A DNA stretch of 41,140 nucleotides from Saccharofermentans sp. (GTDB lineage Bacteria; Bacillota; Clostridia; Saccharofermentanales; Saccharofermentanaceae). The position numbers were made by a program, and so were the translations under genes. This document shows positions 17,458 to 26,180 of this stretch, one piece after another; the first letter of the stretch is position 1; the number at the start of each line of letters is the position of its first letter. The notes beneath the pieces are model-generated. The model saw nothing but the letters and a program-made list of their open reading frames with translations, did no database searches and had not been told where the DNA came from. The DNA lies in the NCBI GenBank assembly GCA_024403795.1, contig JAKSRD010000019.1, positions 1 through 41,140 of the forward strand, in the 5' to 3' direction.

Positions 17458-17805
17458 TCATTCGCCCAGATTTCCACTGTACGTACCCGGATAGTTGTGG
17501 TACCAGCCTCTGTTAGTACCTGTTCCAAAAGCAGTGGCAATTGCTGTGCCGCTTGTACGATCTAGACTTCTCACAATCTCCCCGTCGCCTTTCTGAGCAG
17601 AACATCTATACATGCCATGATTGCCATTGATCCAGCAATATGTTGCAACACATGTCCCCAACATTCCATTTACCGTAAATTCATCTCCTCCATACGGACT
17701 TGATTTATATGCACTGGCAATTCCTGTACCTAAAGCAGTGATTATTATGGCTGCCGTAATCATCGTCATTGCAATGCTTCTTCTCATACCTTTTGTCTTC
17801 ATCAT
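17458..17805 (-). CDS. Small secreted lactococcin-972-like peptide, candidate bacteriocin
   Basis: 115 residues. A signal peptide (basic start, hydrophobic about 11-28) ends in GIASA, predicting cleavage after residue 32 and a mature peptide of about 83 residues. The mature part is Gly/Tyr/Thr-rich with three Cys (52, 57, 68) and a C-terminal part with RTSGTAIATAF and RGWYHNY. This echoes the lactococcin 972 pattern (...AGVWAKA...YYNFW) but is divergent. Assignment rests as much on the adjoining exporter as on the peptide itself. GGAGG precedes the ATG, and a consensus promoter lies just upstream. Antibacterial activity is inference. Confidence 0.7.
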   Translation of the reverse strand: MMKTKGMRRSIAMTMITAAIIITALGTGIASAYKSSPYGGDEFTVNGMLGTCVATYCWINGNHGMYRCSAQKGDGEIVRSLDRTSGTAIATAFGTGTNRGWYHNYPGTYSGNLGE

Positions 17806-17837
17806 TGAAAATCCTCCGTGACTTAAGATGCTGTGTC

Positions 17838-17866
17838 ATTATATAAATGTTCTATTACCTTGTCAA
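17838..17866 (-). promoter_or_regulatory. Consensus sigma-A promoter of the bacteriocin-like operon
   Basis: Read on the minus strand, TTGACA (17861-17866) and TATAAT (17838-17843) are both perfect matches, with exactly 17 bp between them. Transcription would start near 17831, giving a leader of about 25 nt with GGAGG before the peptide start. It implies strong expression unless an operator overlaps it. Confidence 0.9.
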
Positions 17867-17934
17867 TAAAATTTTACATTATGAAATACTTCTCATTACT
17901 TGCTTTGTGCAAAGTTGCCATCACTGGATGGGAT

Positions 17935-18038
17935 AATCCTAAAATCGTCCAAAATCGTCACATTTTCATACATAGATTTTGGCTCAAAATCCTATCTTCG
18001 TACACGAAAACGTAACGAATCAGGACGGATTTAGGATT
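17935..18038. repeat. Long-range inverted repeat, 16-nt arms
   Basis: AATCCTAAAATCGTCC at 17935-17950 is mirrored by GGACGGATTTAGGATT at 18023-18038 (14 of 16 positions pair). It lies between the peptide promoter and the tandem repeats, at the right-hand edge of the AT-rich cassette. It could be a bidirectional structure or a scar of insertion. The region 17868-18030 holds no gene that I can support. Confidence 0.6.
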
Positions 18039-18202
18039 CCGTCGTTTTTTCGCGACCATTCAACACGATGAATCGAGATTCCGCCGTTTTTCCGCGGTCA
18101 TTCAACACGATGAATCGAGATTCCGTCGTTTTTTCGCGGCCATTCAACATGATGAATCGAGACTTCGCCGTTTCTCCACAATCATTCAACACGATAAACA
18201 CT
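18035..18202. repeat. Four tandem copies of a 42-bp repeat
   Basis: Units begin at 18035, 18077, 18119 and 18161, each starting GATTCCG (GACTTCG in the last) and carrying CGTTTTTTCGCG-like and ATTCAACACGATGAATCGA-like parts. The period is exactly 42 bp; divergence rises in the fourth copy. ATTCA/TGAAT and AATCGAGATT are small palindromes inside. Because 42 is a multiple of three, both strands stay open through the array, but no convincing start or ribosome binding site is present. Confidence 0.85.
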
Positions 18203-18218
18203 TCCGCTGCCAACAGAT

Positions 18219-19280
18219 TCAGAATTCAACACTTTGGGACAAAGCGAATCCCATAGGTATAACCACGTCGGAAGCAGCTCCGCCTCGTGCCAAGGTGACG
18301 GCGGTGTTCGCAAGCTTCCTGCAAAGCAGATCATTGTCGTATTCAAGTGAGATCATGCGTGCGGAGAGATCATACGGATAGCTGCCGTCAAAGCATGCCA
18401 CCGTGATATCATCAGGCGCTGACATCCCCTCTTTGGCGAGCAGTCCGGACAGCGTGTATGCAATGATGCCGTTCTGACAGATAACGGCATCGCAATCCTT
18501 AAGAGAGGAGACAATAAATTGTTGAAGTAATCTGCACTTCCCTGAAAGTATCTCCTTCTCATCTCTGTATGACAACAGAAGGCACCGTGATTCATCGAAT
18601 CTCATTCCGGCATCGGCAAGTGCATCTATGTATCCCTGATAACCGTCTGTTCCTGATGATGAATCCATGCGAAAGATACAGGCGATGCGGCGGTGTCCTT
18701 CCTTGATCAGACAATTCGTGAGCATCCTTCCGGAAGAGACATTCTCGGGAGCAACATAAAGGCACCCGGAAGGAACGTGTGAAGAATTCAGATAGATGAC
18801 CGGTATTCCTGACGCAATATTCTTCTCGATGAGTCTCTGATTCGGATCGGGAAGAAGATCATGTACGGGTTCTGTGATCATGGCGACGGGGTGTTCCTTC
18901 AAAGCAAGGTCAAGGACCTCCCTCTCAGATCCCGTGCATCCTCCCGTTGCGAATACCTTGAGCTTATATCCTGCTGCATCAAGCTCATCGCGAAGTCCGG
19001 CGATCAATGCGGGAGTGCGGTACCTGTCAGCATCCTCCGTAATGAAATATATCTGCTTATTACAAGAGACATCATCTGCCAGATAAGAACCGGAGCCGTT
19101 CTTTTTTACTATCAGCCCTCTTTCCACCAGCACGTCAAGAGCAGTGCGGACCGTCTGCCTGCTGCAGGAATATCCGGCAGCAAGTTCCTGCTCGGAAGGA
19201 AGCTTGTTCTTACCTTCCGCACGCATGCGGCGGAGCAGTAATTCAAGCTCATTTGTGATGGCTGTATATTTACTGGTCAC
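18219..19280 (-). CDS. AraR-like repressor, GntR head and LacI-type sensor
   Basis: 353 residues. A GntR winged-helix domain (about 1-70: KLPSEQELAAGYSCSRQTVRTALDVL, GSGSYLAD) is joined to a periplasmic-binding-like sugar sensor with VIYLNSS, SSGTDGYQGYIDAL and DDITVACFDGSYPYDLS. This is the architecture of Bacillus AraR, the arabinose-released repressor. The start is GTG at 19280; GGAT and AAAGG are the only upstream purine tracts, so initiation looks weak. It is divergent from ytfQ across 449 bp and probably represses that operon. Another pentose or furanose could be the inducer. Confidence 0.88.
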   Translation of the reverse strand: MTSKYTAITNELELLLRRMRAEGKNKLPSEQELAAGYSCSRQTVRTALDVLVERGLIVKKNGSGSYLADDVSCNKQIYFITEDADRYRTPALIAGLRDELDAAGYKLKVFATGGCTGSEREVLDLALKEHPVAMITEPVHDLLPDPNQRLIEKNIASGIPVIYLNSSHVPSGCLYVAPENVSSGRMLTNCLIKEGHRRIACIFRMDSSSGTDGYQGYIDALADAGMRFDESRCLLLSYRDEKEILSGKCRLLQQFIVSSLKDCDAVICQNGIIAYTLSGLLAKEGMSAPDDITVACFDGSYPYDLSARMISLEYDNDLLCRKLANTAVTLARGGAASDVVIPMGFALSQSVEF

Positions 19281-19729
19281 GGATGATCCTGCACCTTTCT
19301 CAGATATATTCAGATTATAGTGGGAACGGCATGTACACGAATACGATAAATATTTGAGGTAATTTTTCCAACACTTCCGCGGTGGACAAATTTACCCTGT
19401 TTTGTACGGCCGGCATTAAATTTTCGCAGTGATACGGGCGCTTTTGTCAGATTGACAACTGACAGCTGTCAGCCCGGGTGCGGAGGCGGTCGTAAAATAT
19501 CCGACAAGTGATAATAAATAATCGAACATAAGGCATCGAAAACTCCCCTTCCGCATCAGACCTGTCTGCATGAGCGTAAATTATCTGCAACCTGTATTTA
19601 TGCAGATTTACCATTCTCATTCACATATACGAGATTCGTTGCCCGGTATCTCCGCCGGGTGTTTTATGGTGGCATAGTTCATCGGGCGTAAATGACAGCT
19701 CGAAAAATAACTTAAAAAGGAGACTAATT
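19281..19729. promoter_or_regulatory. Divergent control region of araR-like gene and ytfQ operon
   Basis: On the minus strand TATAAT (19314-19319), with TTCGTG 16 bp upstream, may serve the repressor gene. CTGACAGCTGTCAG at 19459-19472 is a perfect 14-bp palindrome directly behind a TTGACA (19452-19457), a good operator candidate. Further inverted repeats lie at 19576-19611 (GTAAA..ATCTGCA / TGCAGATTTAC) and 19641-19660 (GCCCGG / CCGGGT, followed by GTTTT), so the ytfQ leader may fold. AAAAAGGAG precedes ytfQ. No open reading frame here convinces me. Confidence 0.55.
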
Positions 19730-20755
19730 ATGAAGAAATTACTGAAGATGCTTGCCTCTTCCGCAATCGTAGGCGCAATGGCATTAAGTCTTAGTGCTTG
19801 TGCCGGCACAACAGCAACATCTGCAACAACAGCTGCTCCTGCAGGCGGCGGCGAGACAACAACGGCAGCACCTGCACCTGATGACGGCGACCTTATTAAA
19901 GTAGGTATCATCAACAACGATCCTAACGAGTCCGGTTATCGTACGGCTAACGACAGAGACATGAAGAATACCTTCACACAGGAGAACGGTTATGATGCAT
20001 CTTTCTTCTATTCTCTTAAGAATGAAGAGCAGATCGCAGCAGCTCAGAAGTTCGTTCAGGATGAAGTTGATTATCTCTTGATCTCTGCAGCAGGTACTTC
20101 AGGCTGGGACGGCGTTCTTGAGGAAGCTCAGAAGGCCGGGATCAAGGTTATCCTTTTCGACAGAACGATCGATGCAGACGAGAGCCTCTATGAAGCTTCA
20201 ATCGTATCCGACATGGCTAAGGAAGGTGAGCAGGCAGTTGAATGGCTCGCTTCTCAGAACCTCTCCGAATACAAGGTCATCCACATTCAGGGCGTCATGG
20301 GTTCATCCGCTCAGATCGGCCGTTCAGGCGCTTTGGACGCAAAGGTAGCTGCAGAGTCTAACTGGAGCATCGTTACACAGCAGACAGCTGAATGGAGTGC
20401 AGAGACAGCTCAGCAGATCGTTCAGGCTGTTATCGATTCAGGCGAGTCTTTCAACGTTATCTATGCTGAGAACGACGATATGGCTAAGGGCGCAGTTGCT
20501 GCTCTCGATAAGGCTAACATCTCTCACGGCGTAGGCAAGGACGTTATCATCATCGGCTTCGACTGCAACTCTTGGGCACTTGAAGAACTCCTCGCAGGCA
20601 ACTGGAACTATGACGGTCAGTGCAATCCTTTCCAGGCTGCTTACATCGACGACATCATCAAGAACGGTGCTAAGGAGAAGGTAGTCATCATGGATGAGAA
20701 GGGCTTCGACGCAGCAACCATCACAGAAGACGACGTTAAGAATTACGGTATCTGA
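19730..20755 (+). CDS. ytfQ: Galactofuranose/arabinofuranose-type ABC substrate-binding lipoprotein
   Basis: 341 residues. Lipoprotein signal with LSLSAC (Cys24), a low-complexity Thr/Ala/Gly linker (about 25-50) that spaces the domain from the membrane, then the periplasmic-binding fold: VGIINNDPNESGYRTAND, LISAAGTSGWDGVLEEA, ILFDRTID, IHIQGVMGSSAQIGRSGAL and YAENDDMAKGAVAALDKA. These match the YtfQ family that binds furanose sugars. It is the first gene of the transport operon, and a stem-loop downstream may raise its level over the membrane parts. With the arabinose catabolic genes that follow, L-arabinofuranose is a likely ligand. Confidence 0.9.
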   Translation: MKKLLKMLASSAIVGAMALSLSACAGTTATSATTAAPAGGGETTTAAPAPDDGDLIKVGIINNDPNESGYRTANDRDMKNTFTQENGYDASFFYSLKNEEQIAAAQKFVQDEVDYLLISAAGTSGWDGVLEEAQKAGIKVILFDRTIDADESLYEASIVSDMAKEGEQAVEWLASQNLSEYKVIHIQGVMGSSAQIGRSGALDAKVAAESNWSIVTQQTAEWSAETAQQIVQAVIDSGESFNVIYAENDDMAKGAVAALDKANISHGVGKDVIIIGFDCNSWALEELLAGNWNYDGQCNPFQAAYIDDIIKNGAKEKVVIMDEKGFDAATITEDDVKNYGI

Positions 20756-20790
20756 TCAGGCCTCCAAAACAATTAGGTAACCGCAGAAAG

Positions 20791-20826
20791 ATGTGCGATG
20801 CGATGTAATTCCGTCGCATCGCACAT
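20791..20826 (+). terminator. Intercistronic 13-bp stem-loop between ytfQ and ytfR
   Basis: ATGTGCGATGCGA (20791-20803) and TCGCATCGCACAT (20814-20826) pair perfectly around a 10-nt loop, followed by TCTTATTTT. It may act as a partial terminator or a 3'-end stabiliser of the ytfQ message. Such structures commonly give the binding protein a higher yield than the permease. Confidence 0.75.
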
Positions 20827-20877
20827 TCTTATTTTCGAGATAAAAACATATAAGCAGACATATTAAGGAGGAGAACA

Positions 20878-22380
20878 ATGGAACTATTGGAAATGCGCGG
20901 GATATGTAAATATTTCCCGGGTGTCCGCGCTCTTGAGAAGGTTGATTTCACATTGAGAGAAGGTGAGATCCACGCTCTGATGGGTGAGAACGGTGCGGGT
21001 AAATCAACGCTTATTAAGGTGTTGACCGGCGTATATCCTAAGGACGGAGGAACGGTTACTCTGGACGGAAAAGCGATCAATATCAGATCGCCTCAGGATG
21101 CACAAAACAGCGGCATCGCCACGGTATACCAGGAGATCACCCTCTGCCCTAACCTTACGGTCGCCGAGAACATGTATATCGGCAGAACCAATAAAGCATT
21201 TACAAACTGGAGTGCAATGAACAAGAGAGCAGGAAAGATCCTCGATGAGCTCGGGATCCCTGCAAAGCCGAAGCAACAGCTCGGCAACTGCTCCATTGCC
21301 GTTCAGCAGATGGTCGCGATCGCACGTGCGGTGGACATGGATTGTAAAGTCCTCATTCTCGACGAACCTACTTCTTCATTGGATGAACAGGAAGTTCAGA
21401 AGCTCTTTAAGCTGATGCGCGACCTCAAAAAGAAAGGCGTAGGGATCATCTTCGTTACTCACTTCCTTGAACAGGTATATGAGGTATGCGACCGCATTAC
21501 GGTCCTCCGTGACGGTATGCTGGTCGGTGAATATGTCATTCAGGATCTTCCGAGAGTACAGCTTGTTTCAAAGATGCTCGGTAAAGACTTTGACGACATG
21601 GCTGACATCAAGAGTGATTCGGATGTCGGGGAGGTCGATTATAACAACACACCCGTCTATGAAGCGAGAGCACTTGCCGGAACAACAGGCATCCAGCCGT
21701 TCAACTTCAAGATCTACAAAGGCGAAGTCAACGGCTTCACGGGGCTTCTCGGTTCAGGACGTTCCGAGAGCGTCCGCGCGATCTTCGGTGCAGACAAAGT
21801 CATCGGCGGCACGGTTCTTATGAACGGCAGCCCTGTAAATATCAACAAGCCTCTTGACGCAATGAAGAACGGCATCTGCTACCTTCCCGAAGACAGAAAA
21901 CTTGACGGCATCATAGGTGATCTCTCCGTAAGAGATAACATCATCCTGGCGCTTCAGGTATTGAAAGGATTCTTCAGGCCGATCTCCCGCGCTCAGGCAG
22001 AGAAATACGCTGATGAATTCATAGAACTTCTCAATATCAAGACCGCTTCATCGGATACTCCCATCAAGTCTTTGTCAGGCGGTAACCAACAGAAAGTAAT
22101 CCTTGCAAGATGGCTCCTTGCGAATCCTACATATCTGATCCTCGACGAACCTACAAGAGGCATCGATGTCGGCACAAAAGTCGAGATCCAAAAGCTCGTA
22201 TTGAGGCTCGCCTCCGAAGGAAAGAGCATAACCTTTATCTCATCTGAGATCGATGAGATGGTCCGCACCTGCTCACGACTTGTGGTAATGCGTGACGGAA
22301 AGGTCGTAGACGAACTTATGGGAGCAGATCTCAATCAGAATAAGATCATGGCAACCATTGCCGGAGGTGAATCCAAATGA
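20878..22380 (+). CDS. ytfR: Furanose ABC transporter, duplicated ATPase
   Basis: 500 residues with two nucleotide-binding domains, as in RbsA/AraG/YtfR. Domain 1 has GENGAGKSTLIKVLTGVY, VYQEITLCPNLTVAENMY and LILDEPTSSLD. Domain 2 has the degenerate loop LLGSGRSESVRAIFGAD, PEDRKLDGIIGDLSVRDN, SLSGGNQQKVILARWL and LILDEPTRGIDVGTK. It powers the YtfT/YjfF permease pair. AAGGAGG is 7 nt upstream of the ATG; the stop overlaps the next start (ATGA). Confidence 0.95.
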   Translation: MELLEMRGICKYFPGVRALEKVDFTLREGEIHALMGENGAGKSTLIKVLTGVYPKDGGTVTLDGKAINIRSPQDAQNSGIATVYQEITLCPNLTVAENMYIGRTNKAFTNWSAMNKRAGKILDELGIPAKPKQQLGNCSIAVQQMVAIARAVDMDCKVLILDEPTSSLDEQEVQKLFKLMRDLKKKGVGIIFVTHFLEQVYEVCDRITVLRDGMLVGEYVIQDLPRVQLVSKMLGKDFDDMADIKSDSDVGEVDYNNTPVYEARALAGTTGIQPFNFKIYKGEVNGFTGLLGSGRSESVRAIFGADKVIGGTVLMNGSPVNINKPLDAMKNGICYLPEDRKLDGIIGDLSVRDNIILALQVLKGFFRPISRAQAEKYADEFIELLNIKTASSDTPIKSLSGGNQQKVILARWLLANPTYLILDEPTRGIDVGTKVEIQKLVLRLASEGKSITFISSEIDEMVRTCSRLVVMRDGKVVDELMGADLNQNKIMATIAGGESK

Positions 22381-23504
22381 CATCTAACGAGAACAGATTA
22401 AAAACCAAAAGGTCTTTAATGAGCTTGATACAGATACTTGTTCCGATTGCGTTTCTGCTCATTCTTGTAGTGATCAATCTTATTCACGATCCTTCTTTCT
22501 TCAAGATCGGTCTTGAGCCGAGCAGCGCAGGTAATCTGCAGCTCTCAGGCAACATCATCTCCATAGTAGATTATGCTTCGGAGCTTGCGATACTTGCCAT
22601 CGGCATGACACTCGTTACCGCGGCTTCAGGCGGTCAGGATATCTCAGTCGGTGCAACCATTGCCATTGCCGGTTCCGTAGTACTTAACATCGTCAAAAGA
22701 TATTCTCCTGACATCTCCTCACAAAAATTCATCGGCATCATAATTCTGGCTTTCCTTTTAAGCATATTAGTGTCAGCTGCTTTCGGTGCCTTTAACGGAT
22801 CGCTTGTAGCATTCTTCAAGATCCAACCGATGGTTGCAACACTCATACTCTTCACGGCAGGAAGATCAATCGCGGCATGGATCAACAATAATGAGAATAT
22901 CTCGATCGCAGATCCGCGCTTCGGTTACTTCGGCGGTTTTATTCCCGGTATCGTGATCCCTACTCCGGTATTGATCAGCGTACTCTGCATGATAGTAATC
23001 GCCGTTGTTCTTAAGTTCACGAATCTGAGACTCTATGCGCAGGCAGTAGGTATCAATTCATCATCATCAAGACTTAACGGCATCAACCCTCAGATCATCA
23101 AGCTCTTATGCTTCATAATCCTCGGCGTTTGCGTTGCAGTATGCGGACTGATCAAGGTCTCCCGTACCGCTTCGATCACTTACTCCGTTATCGCCGCAAA
23201 CATTGAACTCGATGCCATTCTGGCAGTTGCCTTAGGCGGAAATAATCTCGGCGGCGGTAAGTTCAACATTGCCTCATCGGTCGTCGGTGCTTATGTAATC
23301 CAGTTCCTGACAACAACTCTTTTGAATTTTAACGTCAGTTCAGATGCGATCTCTTTCTGGAAGGGAGTCGCAGTCCTGGCTCTTATCATTTCTTCTTCAC
23401 CTTACATCCGCAGAACGTGGACTGATATCAAGAACAAGCGTGAAGCTGCAAGAGCACAGGAGCAGGTTCAACCCCAAAATACTGTAAAAGAGGAAGGTGT
23501 CTGA
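22377..23504 (+). CDS. ytfT: Furanose ABC transporter permease
   Basis: 375 residues, mostly membrane segments, of the RbsC/YtfT branched-permease family (BPD_transp_2). ELAILAIGMTLVTAASGGQDISVGATIAIAG-type motif near 65-95 (SGGQDISVGA) and AVALGGNNLGGGKFNIASS near the C-terminus are diagnostic. It pairs with the permease encoded next and with YtfR. Start and stop both overlap or adjoin neighbours, so the whole set is translated as one unit. The C-terminal tail is polar and cytoplasmic. Confidence 0.94.
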   Translation: MTSNENRLKTKRSLMSLIQILVPIAFLLILVVINLIHDPSFFKIGLEPSSAGNLQLSGNIISIVDYASELAILAIGMTLVTAASGGQDISVGATIAIAGSVVLNIVKRYSPDISSQKFIGIIILAFLLSILVSAAFGAFNGSLVAFFKIQPMVATLILFTAGRSIAAWINNNENISIADPRFGYFGGFIPGIVIPTPVLISVLCMIVIAVVLKFTNLRLYAQAVGINSSSSRLNGINPQIIKLLCFIILGVCVAVCGLIKVSRTASITYSVIAANIELDAILAVALGGNNLGGGKFNIASSVVGAYVIQFLTTTLLNFNVSSDAISFWKGVAVLALIISSSPYIRRTWTDIKNKREAARAQEQVQPQNTVKEEGV

Positions 23505-23505
23505 T

Positions 23506-24609
23506 ATGTCGACCAATTCTAATCTTCTCGGCGGCAATAAGCTCAAAAACCGCGTTATGCTCAGCGATACAAATCTGCTTCTCATCATCAACATAGTTGT
23601 ATTTCTCGTGATGTACGTATGTGCAATTGTCTTCCTCAAATCAGGATTCACAAAACCGCAGACGTTCCTCAATATCCTTAATGAAAACGCGTCGTTGTTG
23701 ATACTGTCCTGCGGCATGACCCTCGTTATGCTCACAGGCGGTATCGACATCTCCGTGGGACAGGTCACATGTCTTGTCTGCATGGCTTGCGCTGTTTTCC
23801 TTAATCGGGAGGGCGGTACTCCTTATGATCTTGAGATCTCAATGCTGATCGCTATCGGTATCGGTCTCGCCTTCGGTATCATTCAGGGTTACCTCGTTGC
23901 ATATCTCGAGTTCCAGCCCTTCATCGTTACACTTATCGGAATGACTCTGGCCAAAGGTCTTACGACCATGATCTCACACGACCGTGTCGCTGTTACCCAG
24001 CCCAGATTTGAAGCTCTGTGTAAGCTTGAGATAAACATTCCTTGCGGCTTCACCAGAACTGAGACCGGAGAGATCGTTCCGCTCTATCTCGGCTCCGCGA
24101 ACAAACTCGGTGAATGGGTCAATGCTCATGTTGAGATAGGCGTCATCATCGCACTTGCAGTTCTCATCCTTCTTTTCGTCATGTTGAGGTGGACGAAGCT
24201 CGGCCGCAGTTTCTATGCCGTAGGCGGCAACAACCAGAGTGCTAACATGCTCGGCATAAACGTAAAGCTTACAAAATTCCTTTCTCATGTTCTCTGCGGT
24301 CTTTGTGCCGGCATCGGCGGCTACGTCTTCTTCCTGCACTCACGTTCAGGTTCTACGCTTCACGCACAGGGTGCTGAAATGAATGCCATCGCTTCTGCCA
24401 TTATCGGCGGCACGATGCTCTCGGGTGGTGTAGGTAACATTGTGGGAGCACTCTTCGGTGTTCTATCGCTCTCAACGATCAAGAGCATCGTTGCTTCGCT
24501 CGGTCTCCAGGATGCATGGTGGACTAATATCACGGTAGCCGGAATGCTTTGTATCTTCCTTATCCTTCAGAGTGTTATACTTTCTCGTAGGAATCAAAGC
24601 AAAAAGTAA
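23506..24609 (+). CDS. yjfF: Second furanose ABC transporter permease
   Basis: 367 residues from the ATG at 23506, chosen because AGGAAGG lies 8 nt upstream and the previous gene stops just before; a GTG at 23497 is possible but overlaps that stop. RbsC-type permease: [54 protein letters not shown] and [18 protein letters not shown]. The YtfT/YjfF heterodimer is typical for the furanose importers. Confidence 0.93.
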   Translation: MSTNSNLLGGNKLKNRVMLSDTNLLLIINIVVFLVMYVCAIVFLKSGFTKPQTFLNILNENASLLILSCGMTLVMLTGGIDISVGQVTCLVCMACAVFLNREGGTPYDLEISMLIAIGIGLAFGIIQGYLVAYLEFQPFIVTLIGMTLAKGLTTMISHDRVAVTQPRFEALCKLEINIPCGFTRTETGEIVPLYLGSANKLGEWVNAHVEIGVIIALAVLILLFVMLRWTKLGRSFYAVGGNNQSANMLGINVKLTKFLSHVLCGLCAGIGGYVFFLHSRSGSTLHAQGAEMNAIASAIIGGTMLSGGVGNIVGALFGVLSLSTIKSIVASLGLQDAWWTNITVAGMLCIFLILQSVILSRRNQSKK

Positions 24610-24626
24610 TTCCAAGGAGGCATACA

Positions 24627-26180
24627 GTGAATTTCAGCAAAGCAGCATTGGGAATCGAACTCGGTTCCACAAGGATCAAGGCAGTCCTCATCGACGAAGC
24701 TTATCTGCCTGTCGCACAGGGCGACTTCGAATGGGAGAATCAGTTCGAGAACGGCATCTGGACATATTCGTCCGATATGATCGTCAAAGGTATTCAGGCA
24801 TGTTATGCAGCTCTCAAGGCTGACGTAAAAGCCAAGTTCGGCGTCACATTGACAGAGGTAGGCGGTATCGGCATCTCAGCCATGATGCACGGCTATCTTC
24901 CCTTTGATAAGGACGGAAAGCAGCTCGCTGAATTCCGCACATGGCGTAACACGATCACCGGCGAGGCTGCTGAGAAGCTTACTGAAGTTCTCGGCTTCAA
25001 CATTCCTCAGCGTTGGAGCATTGCCCACTACTATCAGGCGATCCTCAACAACGAATCACATGTCGGTGATATTGATTATCTGACAACACTTGCAGGATAC
25101 ATTCACTGGCGTCTCACAGGTCTTAAGGTCATGGGGGTCGGCGAAGCTTCCGGCATGTTCCCCATCGACAGCAGCAAATGCGATTACGACCAGGCCATGG
25201 TAGAGAAATTCGACGCACTTACAGGCAAGAACTTAAGAGCCATTCTTCCTAAGGTCCTCACCGCCGGTGATAATGCAGGTAACCTTACGGAAGACGGTGC
25301 CAAGTTCCTTGATCCCGCAGGCGATCTCAAGGCAGGCATCCCCATCGCACCTTGTGAGGGTGACGCCGGTACGGGTATGGTAGCAACCAATTCCGTCCGC
25401 GTTTACACAGGCAACGTAAGTGCAGGTACATCAGACTTCGCAATGGTAGTCGTAGACCACGATCTCGGCGTTCACCGTGAGATCGACATGGTTACCACAC
25501 CTGCAGGCGCTCCCGTCGCCATGGTCCACTGCAACAACTGCACATCGGATATTAATGCGTGGGTCAATCTTTTCGATGAGTTTGCAAGATTATTCGGTAC
25601 AGACATCTCGAGAAACGACCTTTACACAAAGCTTTTCCAGGTAGCTCTCAAAGGCGATCCCGACTGCGGCGGTCTCCTCTCCTACAACTACTTCTCAGGC
25701 GAAGGCGTTACGGATCTTGATGAGGGCCGTCCGGTATTTGCAAGAACGACCAACTGCAACTTTACTCTCGCAAACTTCATGAGAACACATCTCCTCTCCG
25801 CTCTTGCCACACTCAAGATCGGAATGGACATTCTCCAGGAGAAAGAGAATGTCAGGATCGACAAACTCCTCGGCCACGGCGGATTCTTCAAGACTCCCGA
25901 AGTCGGCCAGCGCATGCTGAGTGCTGCCGTTAATGCACCCGTATCCGTCATGGAGACGGCAGGCGAAGGCGGACCTTACGGCATGGCACTTCTCGTCTCA
26001 TACATGATCAACAAGTCTGAAGGTGAGACACTGGCAGATTATCTCGACAATAAGGTTTTCGCGAATGCAAAGAGCACAAGCGTAATGGCAGAGAAGGAAG
26101 ACATCGACGGCTTCGCGGCATTCCTTGACAGATATAAGAATGCTCTTCCTATGGAAAGAAAGGCTACGGAGGTACTCTGA
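24627..26180 (+). CDS. FGGY sugar kinase, probable L-ribulokinase
   Basis: 517 residues. N-terminal actin-fold ATPase domain begins [17 protein letters not shown], then [15 protein letters not shown] and FRTWRN. The second domain carries [17 protein letters not shown] with the likely catalytic Asp, and [15 protein letters not shown]. It is a divergent FGGY member, not a textbook AraB. Since it runs into araD (TGATG), it most likely phosphorylates L-ribulose to the AraD substrate. The start is GTG at 24627 with AAGGAGG at ideal distance. Xylulokinase-type activity is the alternative. Confidence 0.87.
   Translation: MNFSKAALGIELGSTRIKAVLIDEAYLPVAQGDFEWENQFENGIWTYSSDMIVKGIQACYAALKADVKAKFGVTLTEVGGIGISAMMHGYLPFDKDGKQLAEFRTWRNTITGEAAEKLTEVLGFNIPQRWSIAHYYQAILNNESHVGDIDYLTTLAGYIHWRLTGLKVMGVGEASGMFPIDSSKCDYDQAMVEKFDALTGKNLRAILPKVLTAGDNAGNLTEDGAKFLDPAGDLKAGIPIAPCEGDAGTGMVATNSVRVYTGNVSAGTSDFAMVVVDHDLGVHREIDMVTTPAGAPVAMVHCNNCTSDINAWVNLFDEFARLFGTDISRNDLYTKLFQVALKGDPDCGGLLSYNYFSGEGVTDLDEGRPVFARTTNCNFTLANFMRTHLLSALATLKIGMDILQEKENVRIDKLLGHGGFFKTPEVGQRMLSAAVNAPVSVMETAGEGGPYGMALLVSYMINKSEGETLADYLDNKVFANAKSTSVMAEKEDIDGFAAFLDRYKNALPMERKATEVL

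Noticed and set aside
18035..18202. Possible CRISPR array
   Set aside because: The repeats adjoin each other without unique spacers, vary between copies, and no cas genes are present.
18031..18213. 60-codon minus-strand frame with 14-residue repeats
   Set aside because: It starts with TTG without a ribosome binding site and consists only of the 42-bp tandem repeat; the open frame follows from a period divisible by three.
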